Origin: Brenneria populi
GTDB lineage: Bacteria; Pseudomonadota; Gammaproteobacteria; Enterobacterales; Enterobacteriaceae
NCBI RefSeq assembly: GCF_036016195.1
Contig: NZ_JAYWTM010000001.1
Span: 496,001-560,000, forward strand
Length of the DNA: 64,000 nucleotides
Direction: 5' to 3'
A program made the position numbers and the translations under genes. Shown here in pieces: positions 53,337-61,220 of this stretch. The notes below the pieces were generated by a model. That model had not been told where the DNA came from and made no database searches. It was given only the letters and a program-made list of their open reading frames with translations. Position 1 is the stretch's first letter, and each line of letters opens with the position of its first letter.

Positions 53337-53352
53337 TGTCGTACAAGCGACA
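53337..53352 (+). promoter_or_regulatory. NifA upstream activator site (nifE)
   Basis: TGTCGTACAAGCGACA: TGT-N10-ACA, embedded in the inverted repeat TTGTCG-N6-CGACAA. Only about 50 bp separate it from the -24 element, which is closer than usual. Confidence 0.85.
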
Positions 53353-53368
53353 ATATTAATTCGTTTTA

Positions 53369-53381
53369 AATCAATAAATTA
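53369..53381 (+). promoter_or_regulatory. IHF site (nifE promoter)
   Basis: AATCAATAAATTA is a perfect WATCAANNNNTTR match just upstream of the promoter. Confidence 0.75.
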
Positions 53382-53386
53382 AAGTT

Positions 53387-53402
53387 TGGCGCGCCAATTG
53401 CA
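53387..53402 (+). promoter_or_regulatory. Sigma-54 promoter of nifENX
   Basis: TGGCGCGCCAATTGCA: GG and GC with 10 bp between and a perfect TTGCA -12. Expected start near 53413, about 30 nt before the ATG. Confidence 0.9.
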
Positions 53403-53443
53403 GCGGAAGTGATGAAGTCACAGCAAGCGTGCCGAGGTGAGTC

Positions 53444-54820
53444 ATGAGAAGTAGTGAGATTGCGGCGTTAATGGATCAGCCGGCCTGCGACCATAATGGC
53501 GGCCGTAAATCCGGCTGCAGCGCCCCCAAACCCGGTTCGGCGGCGGGCGGCTGCGCGTTCGACGGCGCCCAGATCGCCCTGTTGCCGATTGCCGACGTCG
53601 CGCATCTGGTGCACGGCCCGATCGGGTGCGCGGGCAGTTCCTGGGACAACCGCGGCAGCCATAGCTCCGGACCGCAAATCAACCGGCTGGGTTTTACCAC
53701 CGATATGAGCGAGCAGGATGTGATTATGGGACACGGCGAACGGCGTCTGTTTCATGCGGTGCGCCATATCGTCGACCGTTACCGCCCGGCCGCGGTGTTT
53801 ATTTACAACACCTGCGTCCCCGCGATGGAGGGTGATGATATCGAAGCGGTGTGCCGGGCCGCGGAACAGGTCAACCATATCCCGGTAATCGCCATTGACG
53901 CCGCCGGATTTTACGGCAGCAAGAATCTGGGCAACCGCATTGCGGGCGACATGATGGTCAAGAAGGTGATCGGCCGGCGCGAACCCGCGCCCTGGCCGGA
54001 AGATTTCGCCATCCCGGCTTCGCGCGGACACAGCATCGGCCTGATCGGCGAATACAATATCGCCGGCGAGTTCTGGCATGTGCTGCCGCTATTGGATCGG
54101 CTGGGGATCCGCGTGCTGGGCTCTCTTTCGGGCGACGCCCGCTTCGCCGAAATTCAGACGCTGCACCGCACAGAGGCCAATATGCTGGTGTGTTCGCGCG
54201 CGCTGATTAACGTGGCGCGCCACCTCGAGATGCACTACGGCACGCCCTGGTTCGAGGGCAGCTTCTATGGCGTGCGCGAAATGTCGTCTTCGCTGCGCAC
54301 GCTGGCCGGCTTGCTGAATGATGCCGATCTGCAGGCCAGAACCGAGCGGCTGATCGCTCAGGAAGAGCAGGCGGTCAATACGGCGCTGGAACCTTACCGC
54401 CAGCGGCTGCGAGGCAAACGCGCTCTGCTGTATACCGGCGGCGTGAAATCCTGGTCGGTGGTGTCGGCGCTGCAGGATCTGGGGCTGGAAGTGGTGGCGA
54501 CCGGCACCAAAAAATCCACCGAGGAGGATAAAGCCCGCATCCGCGAACTGATGGGCGACGACGCCGTGATGCTTGAGGACGGCAATGCCCGTCTGCTGCT
54601 GGATACCGCCTATCGTCATCACGCCGACATCATGATCGCCGGCGGACGCAATATGTATACCGCCTATAAAGCGCGTCTGCCGTTTCTGGATATCAATCAG
54701 GAACGGGAGCACGCCTTTGCCGGATATCAAGGCATCGTCGCCCTGGCTCGCCAGCTCTGCGCCACGCTGGAAAGTCCCATCTGGCCGCAGGTCAATCGCC
54801 GGCCGCCTTGGCATAGCTGA
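53444..54820 (+). CDS. nifE: FeMo-cofactor scaffold protein NifE
   Basis: A 458-residue NifD paralogue that forms the NifEN scaffold on which FeMo-cofactor matures. Cys of HGPIGCAGSSWDNRG and of YNTCVPAMEGDDIEAV correspond to the P-cluster-like site. The N-terminus (ACDHNGGRKSGCSAPKPGSA) has the usual NifE Cys-rich start. The ribosome site GAGGTGA precedes the ATG. nifN follows 15 bp later. Confidence 0.97.
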   Translation: MRSSEIAALMDQPACDHNGGRKSGCSAPKPGSAAGGCAFDGAQIALLPIADVAHLVHGPIGCAGSSWDNRGSHSSGPQINRLGFTTDMSEQDVIMGHGERRLFHAVRHIVDRYRPAAVFIYNTCVPAMEGDDIEAVCRAAEQVNHIPVIAIDAAGFYGSKNLGNRIAGDMMVKKVIGRREPAPWPEDFAIPASRGHSIGLIGEYNIAGEFWHVLPLLDRLGIRVLGSLSGDARFAEIQTLHRTEANMLVCSRALINVARHLEMHYGTPWFEGSFYGVREMSSSLRTLAGLLNDADLQARTERLIAQEEQAVNTALEPYRQRLRGKRALLYTGGVKSWSVVSALQDLGLEVVATGTKKSTEEDKARIRELMGDDAVMLEDGNARLLLDTAYRHHADIMIAGGRNMYTAYKARLPFLDINQEREHAFAGYQGIVALARQLCATLESPIWPQVNRRPPWHS

Positions 54821-54835
54821 AGAAGGAGAGGTGCG

Positions 54836-56236
54836 ATGGCTCAGGTTTTGAAATCGGCCAAACCGCTGGCGACCAGCCCGATTAAAAGCGGCCAGCCGCT
54901 GGGGGCGATTCTGGCCAGCATGGGGCTGGAGGGGTGTATTCCGCTGGTGCATGGGGCGCAGGGGTGCAGCGCTTTCGCCAAGGTGTTTTTTATTCAGCAT
55001 TTTCACGACCCCATTCCCTTGCAAACCACCGCGATGGACCCGGTCACCACCATTATGGGGTCGAACGATAACGTGCTGGCGGCGCTGTCTCTGCTGTGCG
55101 AACGCCACAATCCCAAAATGGTGGTGGTGCTGAGCACCGGTTTGTCGGAAGCGCAGGGCGCCGATCTGGCGTTCGCCGTGCGTCAGTTCAGGGAAACATA
55201 CGCCAAATATCAGTCGGTCATCGTGGTGACGGCCAGTTCGCCCGATTTTTACGGCTCGCTGGAAAACGGCTACGCCACGGTGCTGGAAAGCGTTATCGAA
55301 CAGTGCGTGCCGGCCGCGCCGCCGACCGGCATGCTACGCAAAAAACGGGTGAATCTGTTGCTGGGGCATATGCTGACGCCCGGCGACCACGAGCAGATTC
55401 GCAGTTATGTGGAGGCGTTCGGCCTGCAGCCGATTTTTCTGCCCGACCTCGCCGGGTCGCTGGACGGCCATCTGGCGGAGGGCGATTTCTCGGCATTGAC
55501 CCAGGGCGGCACGCCGGCGCGCATGCTGGAACAGATGGGGCAGAGCGCCTCGACCGTCGCCATCGGGGTATCGCTGCAGCGCGCGGCGAAACTGTTGGAG
55601 AGCCGCAGCCACGCGCCGTCGCTCTGGCTGCCGCATCTGATGACCCAGGATTGGTGCGACGTCTTTATCCATCATTTGCACAATCTGTCCGGCCGCGAGG
55701 TTCCCGCCTGGATCGCGCGCCAGCGCGGCCAGCTGCAGGACGCCATGATCGATACCCATGTCTGGCTACAGGGTAAGCGGCTGGCGATCGCGGCGGAGGG
55801 CGATCTGCTGGCCGCCTGGCTGGATTTCGCCGTCAGCCAGGGGCTTCGGCCCGAATGCGTGGTCGCCCCGACGAACCAGCCGGGCCTGTCGTCGCTGCCG
55901 GTGGCCGAAGTGCAGATCGGCGATCTGGAGGATGTCGAAGATAAGTTACAGCGTCATGATATCGATATCCTGTGCGCCAATTCGCACGCGGCGTCGCTGG
56001 CGCAGAAATACCGTCTGCCGCTGGTGCGCATCGGTTTCCCGCTTTTTGACCGTATCGGCGAGTTTCGCCGCCTGCGGCAGGGCTATGCCGGTATGCGCGA
56101 TACGCTGTTTGAACTGGCCAACGCGCTGCGTCAGGCGCATCGCGAACTCCCGGCGTATCACTCGCCCCTGAAACAGAAATTCCCGTCTGCGGCCGCGCAA
56201 GATCCCGTCGCGGAGGTCAAGCCATGCGACATTTAA
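54836..56236 (+). CDS. nifN: FeMo-cofactor scaffold protein NifN
   Basis: A 466-residue NifK paralogue, partner of NifE. N-terminal SGQPLGAILASMGLEGCIPL and VHGAQGCSAFAKVFFIQHF hold the conserved Cys. The C-terminal RIGFPLFDRIGEFRRLRQGYAGM is typical. Its end overlaps nifX by 13 bp, suggesting coupled translation. Ribosome site AAGGAGAGG. Confidence 0.97.
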   Translation: MAQVLKSAKPLATSPIKSGQPLGAILASMGLEGCIPLVHGAQGCSAFAKVFFIQHFHDPIPLQTTAMDPVTTIMGSNDNVLAALSLLCERHNPKMVVVLSTGLSEAQGADLAFAVRQFRETYAKYQSVIVVTASSPDFYGSLENGYATVLESVIEQCVPAAPPTGMLRKKRVNLLLGHMLTPGDHEQIRSYVEAFGLQPIFLPDLAGSLDGHLAEGDFSALTQGGTPARMLEQMGQSASTVAIGVSLQRAAKLLESRSHAPSLWLPHLMTQDWCDVFIHHLHNLSGREVPAWIARQRGQLQDAMIDTHVWLQGKRLAIAAEGDLLAAWLDFAVSQGLRPECVVAPTNQPGLSSLPVAEVQIGDLEDVEDKLQRHDIDILCANSHAASLAQKYRLPLVRIGFPLFDRIGEFRRLRQGYAGMRDTLFELANALRQAHRELPAYHSPLKQKFPSAAAQDPVAEVKPCDI

Positions 56237-56682
56237 CCCGCCAGTTGGCGATCCCATCGGCCGATAGCTGGATTATCCGTATCGCGTTCGCCAGCGTTGA
56301 TTTGCGCGTCGTCGATCAGCATTTCGGCTCTTCGCCGCGCCTGGCGATTTACGGCGTGCGCCGCGATGAGGTGCAACTGCTGGAGGTGGCCGACTTTAGC
56401 GTCTGTCCGGGCCACAGCGAAGACAAACTCATCAGCCGCATCTGCGCGGTGGAGGGCTGCTTCACCCTGTACTGCACCGCCATCGGCGATACGGCCTTCC
56501 GCCAACTGCTGGGGATCGGCGTGCGGGCGGTCAACGTAGCCAGCAACACCCCGATAGCCATGCTGCTGGCCGACGCCCAGGCGTTGTGCGACGACGGACG
56601 GGTCAAAAAATCGTTGCGTAAAAGAGACGCCGGCCGTTTCGACGCCATGATGCAGGAGAGCCGCTGGTCCGAGGAGGAGTAA
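56224..56682 (+). CDS. nifX: FeMo-cofactor carrier NifX
   Basis: A 152-residue protein with one cofactor-binding NifX/NafY domain: IRIAFASVDLRVVDQHFGSSPRLAIYGV and CTAIGDTAFRQLLGIGVRAVNV. NifX binds NifB-co and the FeMo-co precursor and passes them to NifEN. The ATG lies inside nifN, and the next NifA site starts only 5 bp after the stop. Confidence 0.95.
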   Translation: MRHLTRQLAIPSADSWIIRIAFASVDLRVVDQHFGSSPRLAIYGVRRDEVQLLEVADFSVCPGHSEDKLISRICAVEGCFTLYCTAIGDTAFRQLLGIGVRAVNVASNTPIAMLLADAQALCDDGRVKKSLRKRDAGRFDAMMQESRWSEEE

Positions 56683-56686
56683 GGCG

Positions 56687-56702
56687 TGTCGCCTGTGCGA
56701 CA
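56687..56702 (+). promoter_or_regulatory. NifA upstream activator site (nifU operon)
   Basis: TGTCGCCTGTGCGACA: TGT-N10-ACA with inverted TGTCG and CGACA. It immediately follows the nifX stop and is about 98 bp upstream of the -24 element. Confidence 0.85.
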
Positions 56703-56784
56703 AAACCGACAATTGCCGGCGTTTACGCTACGCCCCGACAATCACATCCTCATCTATCATGCTGATAAAAAACGATTTTATGGC

Positions 56785-56800
56785 TGGCATCACATTTGCT
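56785..56800 (+). promoter_or_regulatory. Sigma-54 promoter of the nifU operon
   Basis: TGGCATCACATTTGCT: GG and GC with 10 bp between and TTGCT at -12. Expected start near 56811, about 22 nt before the IscA-like gene. No good IHF match is seen between this and the activator site. Confidence 0.87.
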
Positions 56801-56832
56801 CGGTGATAAGCGTCAGCGACGGGAGACCCATC

Positions 56833-57138
56833 ATGATCCATATCGACGCAGTGACCCTACGCCAACTCAGACAACTCCAGGCGCAGCGCGGACGGGCCGG
56901 GGCCGGTCTGGCGCTGATCGTCCAGGGAGACGCCTGCCGGGGCTGGTCGCTGCGGATGATATGGCGCGATAGGGCGCTGCCCGACGACGAATGCCGTGAA
57001 ATAGACGGATTGCGGCTATTCGCCTCGGCGTTGCATTGGCGACAGTTGGCGCAGGCGCGCATCAGTTCGGATACGCAGGGGATCTGGGTGGAGTTTCACC
57101 CGCAGGGATGCCGGTGCGAAAGCGGGTCGTGCGCATAG
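56833..57138 (+). CDS. Degenerate IscA/HesB-like nif protein
   Basis: A 101-residue protein, first in the nifU operon. It aligns by pattern with A-type Fe-S carriers (IscA/HesB). GDACRGWSLRMIW places C35 at the first conserved Cys, and the C-terminal GCRCESGSC gives C93, C95 and C100 where IscA has CGCG. The rest is weakly conserved, and the usual Gly-rich surroundings are altered. Azotobacter carries a nif-specific IscA at the same place before nifUS, which supports the reading. The start is ATG 56833 (GGGAG upstream, 22 nt after the predicted transcription start); a longer frame would run through the promoter. Confidence 0.72.
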   Translation: MIHIDAVTLRQLRQLQAQRGRAGAGLALIVQGDACRGWSLRMIWRDRALPDDECREIDGLRLFASALHWRQLAQARISSDTQGIWVEFHPQGCRCESGSCA

Positions 57139-57164
57139 CAAAGTCAACAAACGGGAGTAAGAGC

Positions 57165-58034
57165 ATGTGGAATTATTCTGAGAAAGTAAAAGAGCATTTC
57201 TTTCATCCGCGTAATGCCCGCGTGATCGAACAGGCAAACGCGGTCGGCGATGTCGGCTCTCTTAGCTGCGGCGACGCCCTGCGGCTGATGCTGCGGGTTG
57301 AGCCCGGTAGCGAAGTGATTCAGGAGGCGGGATTTCAGACCTTCGGCTGCGGCAGCGCCATCGCCTCCTCATCGGCGTTGACCGAGTTGATTATCGGCAA
57401 AACGCTGGACGAGGCCTCGCGCGTCACCAACCGGCAGATCGCCGATTACCTGGACGGCTTACCGCCGGAGAAAATGCACTGTTCGGTGATGGGGCAGGAA
57501 GCGTTGCGCGCGGCGATCGCCAACTATCGCGGGGAGACGCTGGAAGACGATCACGAAGAGGGCGCGTTAATCTGCAAATGTTTCGCCGTCGATGAGGGAC
57601 AGATCAAGCGCGCGGTGCTCACCAACGGGCTGACCACGCTGGAGGAGGTAATCCATTACACCAAGGCCGGCGGCGGCTGTACCGCGTGCCATGAAAAAAT
57701 CGAGCAGACGCTGAGCGCGATCCTGTCGGCGACGGAAGAGACCCCGGCGGCGGAGGTCAGCGAGCAGGCAAGCGAACGCCGGCCGATCGTCGAGGAGGTG
57801 ATCAACAGCCTGCGGCCGCATATCCAAATGGACGGCGGCGATATCAGGCTGGTCGGCGTAACGGATAAAGAGGTGCGGGTGACGCTCTCCGGCAGCTGCA
57901 ATGGCTGCATGATGACGGATATGACGCTGAGCTGGCTGCAACAGAAACTGCTGGAGCGGCTGGGTTACTTCATGCGCGTCGTTATAGATACGCCCGCTTC
58001 CGCCGACGTGATTTTCCAAACTTCCGACCGCTAA
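57165..58034 (+). CDS. nifU: Nitrogenase Fe-S scaffold NifU
   Basis: A 289-residue modular scaffold for [2Fe-2S] and [4Fe-4S] assembly with NifS. The N-terminal IscU-like domain has C35, C62 and C106. The central ferredoxin-like domain has C137, C139, C172 and C175. The C-terminal Nfu domain has CNGC at C245/C248. All nine are at the classical NifU positions, which also confirms the ATG at 57165 (GGGAG upstream). A longer in-frame extension is therefore not used. nifS begins 11 bp after. Confidence 0.97.
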   Translation: MWNYSEKVKEHFFHPRNARVIEQANAVGDVGSLSCGDALRLMLRVEPGSEVIQEAGFQTFGCGSAIASSSALTELIIGKTLDEASRVTNRQIADYLDGLPPEKMHCSVMGQEALRAAIANYRGETLEDDHEEGALICKCFAVDEGQIKRAVLTNGLTTLEEVIHYTKAGGGCTACHEKIEQTLSAILSATEETPAAEVSEQASERRPIVEEVINSLRPHIQMDGGDIRLVGVTDKEVRVTLSGSCNGCMMTDMTLSWLQQKLLERLGYFMRVVIDTPASADVIFQTSDR

Positions 58035-58045
58035 GGAGCGCGCAT

Positions 58046-59236
58046 ATGAGACCCATCTATCTGGATAACAACGCCACCACCCGTCTGGATCCGATGGTGC
58101 TGGAAGCCATGCTGCCGTTTTTACAGGAGCAGTACGGCAACCCGTCGTCGATTCACGACTTCGGCGAGCCTTCGCGGCGCGCCCTGGCCAGAGCGCGCGA
58201 ACAGGTGGCCAGTTTCCTCGGCGCCCGCCACGACAGCGAAGTGATCTTTACCTCCTGCGCGACGGAAGCCACCTCCACCGCCATTCTTTCCGCGGCGGAA
58301 GCCTTCCCCGCGCGGCGGGAAATCATCACCACGCAAGTTGAACACCCGGCGACGCTGGCGGTATGCGAACATCTGGAGCGGCAAGGCTACACCATCCATC
58401 GCCTGGGCGTCGACGAGCAGGGCGCGCTCGACCTGGATCTCTACCGGAGGTTGCTGCACGACGGCGTCGCGCTGGTAAGCGTCATGTGGGCGAACAATGA
58501 AACCGGGGTGCTGTTTCCCATCGAACAGATGGCGCGGCTGGCCCATGAACACGGCGTTCTGTTTCACTGCGATGCCGTGCAGGCGCTGGGAAAAGTGCCG
58601 GTGGCGGTAGCCGACTCGGACATCGACATGCTCTCTTGCTCGGCGCACAAAATCCACGGTCCCAAAGGCATCGGCTGTCTGTGGCTGCGGCGCGGCACGC
58701 GCTTTCGCCCGCTGCTGCGCGGCGGGCATCAGGAGCGCGGCCGCCGGGCCGGAACGGAAAACATCGCCGGGATCGTGGGCATGGGCGCGGCAAGCGAGCT
58801 GGCCGCCGTCCATTTGCCGATGATGACGGCCAGCGTCGCGCCGCTGCGCGACCGGCTGGAAGCCGGATTGCGCGGCATCCCCGGCACCCGCGTCATGGGC
58901 GCCGGACAGTCGCGGACGCCGAATACCCTCAATATCGCATTTGAATTTATTGAAGGGGAAGCCATTCTGCTGATGATGAATCAGGTCGGAATCGCGGCGT
59001 CCAGCGGCAGCGCCTGCACCTCCGGTTCGCTGGAGCCTTCCCATGTGATGCGCGCGATGAACATTCCCTATACCGCCGCACACGGCAGCATCCGCTTCTC
59101 GCTGTCGCGCTACACGCGTGAAAAAGAGATCGGCTACGTGCTCGAACAGCTTCCGCCGATAGTCGATCGTCTGCGCGCGCTGTCGCCGTACTGGCAGCAG
59201 GGGAAACCGGGCGCATTCGCCCCGGCCTGGGGTTAA
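58046..59236 (+). CDS. nifS: Cysteine desulfurase NifS
   Basis: A 396-residue PLP enzyme that takes sulfur from L-cysteine for NifU. The PLP Lys is in DMLSCSAHKIHGPKGIG (about residue 202), and the sulfur-carrying Cys in IAASSGSACTSGSLEPSHVM (about 327). YLDNNATTRLDPMVLEAM opens the protein, as in NifS/IscS. A ribosome site AAGGAG precedes it. Confidence 0.97.
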   Translation: MRPIYLDNNATTRLDPMVLEAMLPFLQEQYGNPSSIHDFGEPSRRALARAREQVASFLGARHDSEVIFTSCATEATSTAILSAAEAFPARREIITTQVEHPATLAVCEHLERQGYTIHRLGVDEQGALDLDLYRRLLHDGVALVSVMWANNETGVLFPIEQMARLAHEHGVLFHCDAVQALGKVPVAVADSDIDMLSCSAHKIHGPKGIGCLWLRRGTRFRPLLRGGHQERGRRAGTENIAGIVGMGAASELAAVHLPMMTASVAPLRDRLEAGLRGIPGTRVMGAGQSRTPNTLNIAFEFIEGEAILLMMNQVGIAASSGSACTSGSLEPSHVMRAMNIPYTAAHGSIRFSLSRYTREKEIGYVLEQLPPIVDRLRALSPYWQQGKPGAFAPAWG

Positions 59237-59253
59237 CCGGGGAGAGGCCGCCG

Positions 59254-60399
59254 ATGAGAACCATCGTCGTTAATGACACCACGCTGCGCGACGGCGAACA
59301 GAGTCCCGGCGTGGCCTTCAGCGCCGAAGAGAAGCTGTCGATCGCCGTTGCGCTGGCGCAGGCGGGCGTTCCCGAGCTGGAAGTGGGAACGCCCGCCATG
59401 GGCGCGGAAGAGTGCGCGCGCATTTATCAGATTCGGCAAACGCTGCCGGATATCACGCTGATGGCCTGGTGCCGGCTCAACGAGAAGGACATTCGCCAGG
59501 CGGCGCGGCTGGGCGTGGACTGGGTGGATATTTCGCTGCCGGTTTCCGCCTGTTTGCGCCAGTTCAAAATCGGCCTGACGTGGTCTGAAATGCTGCAGCG
59601 GCTTAGCGATCTGACCCAGCTGGCGCTGGCGCAGGGGCTTCAGGTCTGTGTCGGCGGCGAAGACGCTTCGCGCGCCAGCGAGGAAGATCTGGCGGCGGTT
59701 GCCGGGACCGCGGCGGCGGCCGGCGCCGGCCGCATGCGCTTTGCCGATACGCTGGGCCTGCTCGATCCGTTTTCCGCCATGCGGCAGATCCGGCGCTTGC
59801 GTCGTTATTGGCCGAGGGAGTTGGAAATTCACGCCCACAACGACCTCGGCATGGCGACCGCCAATACGCTGGCGGCGGTGCGCGCCGGCGCCACCCACGT
59901 CAGCACCACCGTTCTCGGGCTGGGCGAGCGGGCGGGCAACGCCGCGCTGGAGCAGGTGGTGCTGGGGTTAACGCATACCCAACTGGGGGAAACCCATATC
60001 GATACCCGGCAGCTGACGGGGTTGTGCAAACAGCTTGCCGCCGCCGCCGGCGAGCGCCTCCCTTACCGGCAGCCGCTGGTCGGCGAACGGGTGTTTACCC
60101 ATGAGTCGGGCGTCCACGTCGCCGGTCTGCTGCAAGGCGTGGAAAGCTACCAGAGCATTCCGCCCCAATTGCTAGGGCGCGAACACCGGTTGGTGCTGGG
60201 AAAGCATTCGGGAAAACGCGCGCTGCACGCGGTTTTCTCGCAGCTTGGCCTGCCGATAAGCGACGCGCAGATAGCGCCGATTCAACAGGCGCTGCGGCTG
60301 TTTGCCGAAACGGACAAACGCCCGCCCACCCCGGATGAGCTTCGCCGTCTCTATCAGGGGATAAGCGAGATTCCGCTCAGGGCGCTTAATATTGTGTGA
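59254..60399 (+). CDS. nifV: Homocitrate synthase NifV
   Basis: A 381-residue member of the isopropylmalate/homocitrate synthase family making the homocitrate ligand of FeMo-co. The TIM barrel begins with VNDTTLRDGEQSPGVAF; metal-binding His are in LEIHAHNDLGMATAN; GLGERAGNAALEQVV and the C-terminal domain with GKHSGKRALHAV follow. Ribosome site GGGGAGAGG. 3' end is 11 bp before nifW. Confidence 0.95.
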   Translation: MRTIVVNDTTLRDGEQSPGVAFSAEEKLSIAVALAQAGVPELEVGTPAMGAEECARIYQIRQTLPDITLMAWCRLNEKDIRQAARLGVDWVDISLPVSACLRQFKIGLTWSEMLQRLSDLTQLALAQGLQVCVGGEDASRASEEDLAAVAGTAAAAGAGRMRFADTLGLLDPFSAMRQIRRLRRYWPRELEIHAHNDLGMATANTLAAVRAGATHVSTTVLGLGERAGNAALEQVVLGLTHTQLGETHIDTRQLTGLCKQLAAAAGERLPYRQPLVGERVFTHESGVHVAGLLQGVESYQSIPPQLLGREHRLVLGKHSGKRALHAVFSQLGLPISDAQIAPIQQALRLFAETDKRPPTPDELRRLYQGISEIPLRALNIV

Positions 60400-60410
60400 C
60401 GGAGAAAAAT

Positions 60411-60758
60411 ATGGACTGGTTCAATGAGCTGCCCGGCGTAAGCCGGTTGGAAAGCGCCGAAGACTTCCTGCGTTTCTTTGCCATTCCGTTTGATGAACGG
60501 GACGTGCGGGTTAAACATCTGCATATTTTGCATGCCTTCAGCCGACGCTTACGCCAATACCGGCCGGACGACGAGCCGGAGATCGCGCCGCAGCAGCGCC
60601 GGCGGCTGCGGTTGGATCAGGTGCGGTTGATGCTGATGGAGAGCTATGCGTACGTCATCGGCGGCGAACTGCGGGAGCGTTCGCCGCTGCGCGTCTATCA
60701 ACGCACCGTCCGCTGTTTTATTCCCTGGCTGCTGCTGGATGAAGGAAAGGGCGTATGA
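60411..60758 (+). CDS. nifW: Nitrogenase-stabilising protein NifW
   Basis: A 115-residue NifW; its family protects and stabilises the MoFe protein, particularly from oxygen. MDWFNELPGVSRLESAEDFL then RFFAIPF matches the Klebsiella N-terminus. The start is the ATG 60411 with GGAG seven bases upstream; an overlapping GTG at 60396 (inside nifV) is less likely. The stop overlaps the nifZ start in ATGA. Confidence 0.93.
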   Translation: MDWFNELPGVSRLESAEDFLRFFAIPFDERDVRVKHLHILHAFSRRLRQYRPDDEPEIAPQQRRRLRLDQVRLMLMESYAYVIGGELRERSPLRVYQRTVRCFIPWLLLDEGKGV

Positions 60759-61204
60759 AGCCGCGTTTTGAATTCGGCGAAGCGGTACGCACGATCCGCA
60801 CGATCCGCAACGACGGCACCTTCCCGCACAGGGCGCGCGGCGAGCAACTGGCGCGGCGCGGCGCGGTGGGCTATGTGCGGGAATGGGGCACCTTTTTGCA
60901 GGATAACATTATCTATCAGGTCCATTTTCTTGAGGACGACCGCATCGTGGGCTGCCGGGAGACCGAGCTGATCCCCGCTTCGGCGCCGTGGTTCGAGGAC
61001 GCGTTCCAGTTCGGCGACTGGGTCCGCGCCGTCATGATCCTGACCACCGGCAGGCAGGTTCGCGTTCAGGCCGGGGATCTCGGCCAGGTGATGGGGGTTG
61101 AGCGCGCAAAGGAGTCCGTGCAGTTTATCGTGCTGTTCGGCGCTACCTTGCTGCAGGTGCCGGAACATGCGCTGGAGGCGGTCGACGATGACGACAATCT
61201 GTAA
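60755..61204 (+). CDS. nifZ: Nitrogenase P-cluster maturation protein NifZ
   Basis: A 149-residue NifZ. FEFGEAVRTIRTIRNDGTFP and RRGAVGYVREWGTFLQDNIIY are the family pattern. NifZ helps form the second P-cluster during MoFe protein assembly. The ATGA overlap with nifW indicates coupled translation. nifM follows 16 bp later with CCGGAGG. Confidence 0.93.
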   Translation: MKPRFEFGEAVRTIRTIRNDGTFPHRARGEQLARRGAVGYVREWGTFLQDNIIYQVHFLEDDRIVGCRETELIPASAPWFEDAFQFGDWVRAVMILTTGRQVRVQAGDLGQVMGVERAKESVQFIVLFGATLLQVPEHALEAVDDDDNL

Positions 61205-61220
61205 TCCGGAGGTTCTGACG

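Larger units (their letters stand above)
53179..53443. promoter_or_regulatory. dld/nifE divergent regulatory region
   Basis: This 265-bp stretch contains the nifE activator site, IHF site and sigma-54 promoter on its right half. No -24/-12 element faces dld: the best candidate (around 53255-53270) has 11 bp between GG and GC and is rejected. Confidence 0.8.

Noticed and set aside
54089..55108. 339-codon minus-strand frame across nifE-nifN
   Set aside because: Spans the boundary of two certain genes on the other strand; shadow composition.
58121..59083. 320-codon minus-strand frame opposite nifS
   Set aside because: Antisense shadow of nifS; low-complexity Arg/Gly/Ala composition and no ribosome site.
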